This document shows positions 23,055 through 26,622 of a stretch of DNA of 26,622 bases, in pieces. The translations under genes and the position numbers were made by a program. The notes beneath the pieces are model-generated. The model did not search any database. It had not been told where the DNA came from and was given only the letters and a program-made list of their open reading frames with translations. Positions within the stretch are counted from its first letter, which is position 1; each line of letters begins with the position of its first letter. This DNA comes from CAZJOD01 sp964547525 (GTDB lineage: Bacteria > Bacillota > Clostridia > JAAYHZ01), in the NCBI GenBank assembly GCA_964547525.1, contig CAZJOD010000036.1:1-26622 (forward strand). The letters are read 5' to 3'.

Positions 23055-24844
23055 AATTTCCTCAATTCCTTTATTATCTCTGCAATCATCTCTACTCTGT
23101 TAAAAGGAGGCATAAAATAATACCCATCCAAACCTTCGACTTTTTTTGCACAGTCCAGTGCTACTTTAATACCCGTATATAACGATTCTTCCTTACTCTC
23201 GCATTTTGCAAACATATTAACATATTCTTGCGGTACCGTTATTCCCGGTACTTCGTTGTTCAAAAATATTGCATTATTATAGTTGGCAACAGGCATGATT
23301 CCTGCAATTATTTTGGCATCGATCTCGCGTTTTACCCGTTGTAAGTTTTCTACCGCTTCATCGGTATAGACAGGTTGTGTCAAGAAAAACCTCGCTCCGG
23401 CTTTAACCTTATCTTCAGTCTTTTTTAGCTGTGCGTTAAAATTAGGCACATTAGGGTTCAATGCACCACCTATATATACTTCGGAGTTATAAAAAGTTTG
23501 TTTGTTCAAATCGTTTATCATTTCCATTAAGCCTTTTGAATTTAAGTTGAAAACACTTTTTGCTGTTGCACGATCATTTCCGGGTAACGGATCTCCGGTT
23601 ATAACTAAAATATTACGTATATCTTCGGTATGCGCTCCTAAAACAGAAGCTTTAAGGCCAACCACATTTTTATCTCGGCAGCAAATATGTGGAATAACCG
23701 TAGTGTTGGTCTCTCTTTTTATTCTACCCGATATTATTACCGAATCAACTCTAACTTTACCTAAAGGTGAGTCGGCTATAGTAATTGCGTCGGTATAATC
23801 TTTAATGAATTTGGCAGCTTTAATTAAACTTGAGAGATCGGACGAAAAAGGCGGATCCAATTCCACCAGTATAACTTTTTTTCCCGACTCAAGCTTTTCG
23901 CGAAAAAAATTTTTTACATGCGTTCCTACTGTCTTGTCCGGCTTTTTTTCATATGATTGGTTTATTATTTGATAGTTTTTTTGATATATTTTCTTCGCGG
24001 CTATCTGTATATGTTCAGGTGTTGTTCCGCAACATCCACCTACTATCTTGGCACCCTCCTCCACCATCTTTACCAGTAAGCCGGCATAATATTCGGCATT
24101 ACCCGGATATACGGTTTGCCGGTCTTCGATAACCGGGTATCCTGCATTAGGTAGTGCTGATAAAATAAAGTCCCGGCGTAAAGGTAAGTTTTGGATCATT
24201 GATAACATATGTAAAGGTCCCACTATACAATTAAATCCGCAAGCATCTATTTTTGCATTTTGCCTTACCTTCAAAAAAATTGTTTCCAATGATATACCTG
24301 CTCTGGTAAATCCGGTCTCATCAAATGCAAATTGAGCTATAACAAATGCATCAGGGCGGATACTCTTAATATATTCCGCTCCCTTTTCAATATAATCTGT
24401 CTTATCAAATGTTTCAAATAAGAATATATCAGCGCCTTCCTCCAAAAATGCTTTAATAATCATTTTATATTCTTCATCTTTGTCTTGTGATGTATTACCG
24501 AATAAATCCGTAACATCGGGTATCGGTCCTATGTCTGCGGCAATAAATACATTTTTATCACCTACCGCATCTTTAGCAATTCTATAACCCGCTTTTACAA
24601 TCTCTTTTATTTTTTGTGTATTTGTTTTTAAAACTTCCGCATTAGCAGAAAAGGTATTTGTGCGTATGAGCTTAGCCCCCGCTTTAATATATTGGTTATG
24701 TATATTATATATATTTTTTGGATTTAAAATATTATCTTCTTCAGGTATCAATTGTCTACCATATTGAGTCGCATAATATGTTCCCATTGCACCGTCTGTC
24801 AATAATATGTTATTTTTTAAATAATCTTTTATCTTGTTATGCAA
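23051..24844 (-). CDS. Fused homocysteine S-methyltransferase / methylenetetrahydrofolate reductase
   Basis: The 597-aa protein joins an N-terminal homocysteine S-methyltransferase domain (about 1-290; Cys206 in GFNCIVGP and Cys271-Cys272 in GGCCGTT) to a C-terminal MTHFR TIM barrel (about 318-597; VELDPPFSSD, LVITGDPLPG, FFLTQPVYT), the architecture of B. subtilis YitJ. MTHFR reduces methylene-THF to methyl-THF with FAD, supplying MetH encoded right after it (4-nt overlap). The role of the extra HMT domain beside MetH is unclear. The start must be TTG at 24844 or later, since a TAA is in frame two codons upstream; no clear ribosome binding site precedes it. The promoter at 24879-24907 leaves a leader of only about 28 nt, so no SAM or cobalamin riboswitch fits. 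Confidence 0.95.
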   Translation of the reverse strand: MHNKIKDYLKNNILLTDGAMGTYYATQYGRQLIPEEDNILNPKNIYNIHNQYIKAGAKLIRTNTFSANAEVLKTNTQKIKEIVKAGYRIAKDAVGDKNVFIAADIGPIPDVTDLFGNTSQDKDEEYKMIIKAFLEEGADIFLFETFDKTDYIEKGAEYIKSIRPDAFVIAQFAFDETGFTRAGISLETIFLKVRQNAKIDACGFNCIVGPLHMLSMIQNLPLRRDFILSALPNAGYPVIEDRQTVYPGNAEYYAGLLVKMVEEGAKIVGGCCGTTPEHIQIAAKKIYQKNYQIINQSYEKKPDKTVGTHVKNFFREKLESGKKVILVELDPPFSSDLSSLIKAAKFIKDYTDAITIADSPLGKVRVDSVIISGRIKRETNTTVIPHICCRDKNVVGLKASVLGAHTEDIRNILVITGDPLPGNDRATAKSVFNLNSKGLMEMINDLNKQTFYNSEVYIGGALNPNVPNFNAQLKKTEDKVKAGARFFLTQPVYTDEAVENLQRVKREIDAKIIAGIMPVANYNNAIFLNNEVPGITVPQEYVNMFAKCESKEESLYTGIKVALDCAKKVEGLDGYYFMPPFNRVEMIAEIIKELRKL

Positions 24845-24878
24845 AAATTACCACATCCGATCAAATATTTTAAAAAAC

Positions 24879-24907
24879 AGTATACTTCATATATTAAAGT
24901 TAATCAA
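24879..24907 (-). promoter_or_regulatory. Sigma-A promoter of the HMT/MTHFR-metH operon
   Basis: On the minus strand TTGATT (24902-24907) and TATACT (24879-24884) are exactly 17 nt apart, placing the transcription start near 24872 and a leader of about 28 nt. The REP-like repeats begin directly upstream of the -35. Confidence 0.65.
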
Positions 24908-25140
24908 CCGGGAACAGGGACGCTTTTCATCTTGTTGGCGTTAACTTGTCGGCAGAGACAGGTCATTCAGGGACATTTATCAACTTATTAGCGTTTAACT
25001 AATCAATCGATTTGTTTAATTAAATGTCCCTTTTCAGCCATAAGCGTCCCCTTTCATTTAGCGATAAGTTTAATAATTTGATACATGTCCCTGTTCAGCC
25101 TTTCCCTGTTCGGTATCAGTTGACAGGTGTCCCATTTCGA
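24905..25140. repeat. REP-like cluster of GGGAC/GTCCC palindromes
   Basis: Nested inverted repeats are visible: AGGGACGCTT (24915-24924) with AAGCGTCCC (25041-25049), and AGGGACATTTA (24969-24979) with TAAATGTCCCT (25023-25033). Further GTCCCTG and GTCCC units occur at about 25086-25092 and 25129-25133, beside CCCTGTTC repeats. Such GGGAC-headed palindromes resemble REP elements mobilised by single-strand Y1 (RAYT) transposases in Clostridia; no transposase is in the window. The cluster covers the last codons of the metallophosphoesterase gene. Confidence 0.6.
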
Positions 25141-26023
25141 ATAGTGTCTCAAATGTTTGAGGACCTACAAGAACATCACGTCCTATAAATAATGAATTAT
25201 CAAGTCTGTTTTTTACACTCCATTTAATCAGTGCCATAGTGCCGTCTTTTATCTCAATGCCTGTAACAGATCTTGGATGCACACAACTTCCGTCATTAAA
25301 ATACAATGTCTTACCTTTTTCAGGGAAAAAAGGTCTATGGCTGTGTCCCGTAATAACCGCAATATTATTCTTTTCAGCCCACTTAATGATATTTGTTTCA
25401 TTTTTTTCTCTACCCTCATAATTTACACCCGGCCCGGTGGGGTCTTTAAAACCGAATAGTTCAAGCCGTCTCCAAAAGTTTCTAACTAGGAATTTATTTA
25501 CCCACCATAATCTATCATTAAAAATCTGTCCCTGGTGGCCGTGCACCGCCAGCATTTTTGTATCAAAATTATCAAAATCCAATATAAGCCCCTCATACGG
25601 TTTAATACCCGGAAATAAAGGTATATTAGCCTTTAATCTATTATCATGAAAAAAATATAAGTATTTTTGATTAAATGAGGCACTTTTTTTCATGATATCA
25701 TGATTGCCGTAAATCATGTATAACCTATTACGTTCATAAAATTTGCTTAACAACCAAAAAACATGATCATGTGCTTCTCGAATAACAGGAAATTTTTTGT
25801 TTTCCCACAACTCGTCTCCGTCCCCTATCTCTATATATGTATATCCTTCAAGATAATAGTACTGCATAGCAGCGAAAAATAAATTTTGGTTTCGTGCAAA
25901 ATTATCAGACCAACTGTTATTACCTCTGTGACAATCACTGAAAAAAATTATTCTAGATTGTTTGTTAACATGAATAATTTCACTTTTTTCATATATCTCA
26001 TCAAGTCGTTTTTCAGTAGACAT
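25070..26023 (-). CDS. Calcineurin-like metallophosphoesterase with repeat-derived C-terminus
   Basis: The 317-aa protein has the complete phosphoesterase metal set: Asp30-x-His32 in FFSDCHRG, GDGDELWE with Asp68 and Asp70, YGNHDI (105-110), VHGHQGQ and TGHSHRPFF. It is cytoplasmic and of the same superfamily as the protein at 8907 but only distantly related. The ATG at 26023 has AAGGTG 6 nt upstream; the in-frame GTG at 26032 is part of that ribosome binding site. The last 20 or so residues (GHLSTDTEQGKAEQGHVSNY) are coded by the REP-like repeat cluster that begins at 24905, so the natural end of the gene has probably been replaced or extended by repeat insertion. The catalytic core is intact. 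The substrate is unknown. Confidence 0.9.
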   Translation of the reverse strand: MSTEKRLDEIYEKSEIIHVNKQSRIIFFSDCHRGNNSWSDNFARNQNLFFAAMQYYYLEGYTYIEIGDGDELWENKKFPVIREAHDHVFWLLSKFYERNRLYMIYGNHDIMKKSASFNQKYLYFFHDNRLKANIPLFPGIKPYEGLILDFDNFDTKMLAVHGHQGQIFNDRLWWVNKFLVRNFWRRLELFGFKDPTGPGVNYEGREKNETNIIKWAEKNNIAVITGHSHRPFFPEKGKTLYFNDGSCVHPRSVTGIEIKDGTMALIKWSVKNRLDNSLFIGRDVLVGPQTFETLFEMGHLSTDTEQGKAEQGHVSNY

Positions 26024-26180
26024 AATAAACACCTTAAAAATATCTTCTATAAAATATATGCTTGTTTAGATGTTCAGTGAAAATATTTTATCTTTTACCT
26101 AAAAACGTGTAATTGTTGGTATTTCCTTATACTGTAAATAATAAAATAGAGTATATGAATAACTAAAAGGGGCGAATTTG

Positions 26181-26609
26181 ATGTATGATATCACATCAAA
26201 AATAAGTTTTATTATGCAAAAGAAAAAAGATAAAATACTGGAATTAAAAAATGATAAAGACAAGTTGAAACGAAAAATGTATTTATCATTTTTATCCTTT
26301 GCCATACCCTTTTTATGGATCATTCAATATATGGAGCGTTTTATTCCCTCTTTCACGGGTTCAAGCAAGCTTTTTCCGGACATAAAACCTATCGACTATA
26401 TAGCATTACTATTGACAGTAACAGCAGCTATGTTTTTATATTTTTACACTCAAAGATATATTAAGACCAAAGGTAAATTCGATACACTGAGACATTCCAT
26501 TATGGATGACATCGGTTCAATGATATGCAATTGCCATGAACAGTGTACTTGCCGAGAAGACTTTATAAAAGAAATGGACGAAAAAGGAATAGATTTGATT
26601 ATGAGATAA
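26181..26609 (+). CDS. Hypothetical two-segment membrane protein with Cys/His cluster
   Basis: The 142-aa protein starts with a charged coiled-coil-like stretch (KKKDKILELKNDKDKLKRK, about 14-32), then two membrane segments at about 33-50 and 72-90 separated by an acidic-aromatic loop. The cytoplasmic C-terminal part has the compact cluster Cys116-x-Cys118-His119-x2-Cys122-x-Cys124 (CNCHEQCTC), which could bind zinc or an iron-sulfur cluster. AAAGGGG lies 8 nt before the ATG at 26181; the TTG just before it is less likely the start. It is divergent from the metallophosphoesterase gene. I do not recognise the family. The frame ends 13 nt before the window edge, so operon partners cannot be seen. 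Confidence 0.8.
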   Translation: MYDITSKISFIMQKKKDKILELKNDKDKLKRKMYLSFLSFAIPFLWIIQYMERFIPSFTGSSKLFPDIKPIDYIALLLTVTAAMFLYFYTQRYIKTKGKFDTLRHSIMDDIGSMICNCHEQCTCREDFIKEMDEKGIDLIMR

Positions 26610-26622
26610 TAACCAAAACATA

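Noticed and set aside
24845..24905. SAM or cobalamin riboswitch upstream of the HMT/MTHFR-metH operon
   Set aside because: A well-spaced sigma-A promoter lies at 24879-24907, leaving about 28 nt of leader, and no S-box or B12-box motif is visible further upstream, where REP-like repeats occur instead.

Overview
The window is AT-rich, with dense single-strand operons, strong AGGAGG-type ribosome binding sites, many Rho-independent terminators and several TTG/GTG-initiated frames. Together with a 2[4Fe-4S] ferredoxin, a DUF378 protein, long-form HPF, a YbjQ-family protein and a fused homocysteine methyltransferase/MTHFR beside a short cobalamin MetH, this points to a low-GC anaerobic Bacillota, most likely class Clostridia. 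There are no rRNA, tRNA, CRISPR or phage genes. Most genes lie on the minus strand.

Layout. Positions 1-3987 hold an unrecognised 289-aa protein, a DUF378 membrane protein with an overlapping 53-aa frame, a SIS-domain sugar-phosphate isomerase/deaminase and a 57-aa ferredoxin. Positions 3988-8906 hold a secreted protein built from three related units, the ribosome hibernation factor, a CapA-like metallophosphatase and an AhpD-like protein. Positions 8907-17894 form an accessory carbohydrate/cyclitol-type module: a metallophosphoesterase, a Gfo/Idh/MocA oxidoreductase, a DegT/StrS aminotransferase, an AraC regulator (divergent from the aminotransferase), and a four-gene run of UroD-like protein, subtilase homologue with Cys in place of the catalytic Ser, polysaccharide deacetylase and a second Gfo/Idh/MocA enzyme. 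Positions 18255-20459 hold an ECF sigma factor overlapping a membrane-anchored partner, then a YbjQ protein and a small membrane protein. Positions 20583-24844 hold the MetH and HMT/MTHFR pair (methylene-THF to methyl-THF to methionine). The window ends with a second metallophosphoesterase and a membrane protein with a Cys/His cluster.

The intergenic DNA is the most unusual part. A family of short palindromic elements, none of which encodes a protein, recurs at six sites: 3189, 3770, 5999, 17926, 18012 and around the assembly gap at 19791-19890. Their ends resemble GATTYTACTGCARAAAC, and three copies have 6-bp flanking duplications (one with a mismatch), so they look like MITEs. The 100-N gap lies between two identical 55-bp copies of one element, which looks like an assembler k-mer overlap and not real missing sequence of known size. 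A second repeat type, REP-like GGGAC/GTCCC palindromes at about 24905-25140, sits just upstream of the MTHFR promoter and runs into the 3' end of the neighbouring metallophosphoesterase gene.

Functions are assigned by reading motifs by eye. No database search was run, so family-level names are firmer than substrates.
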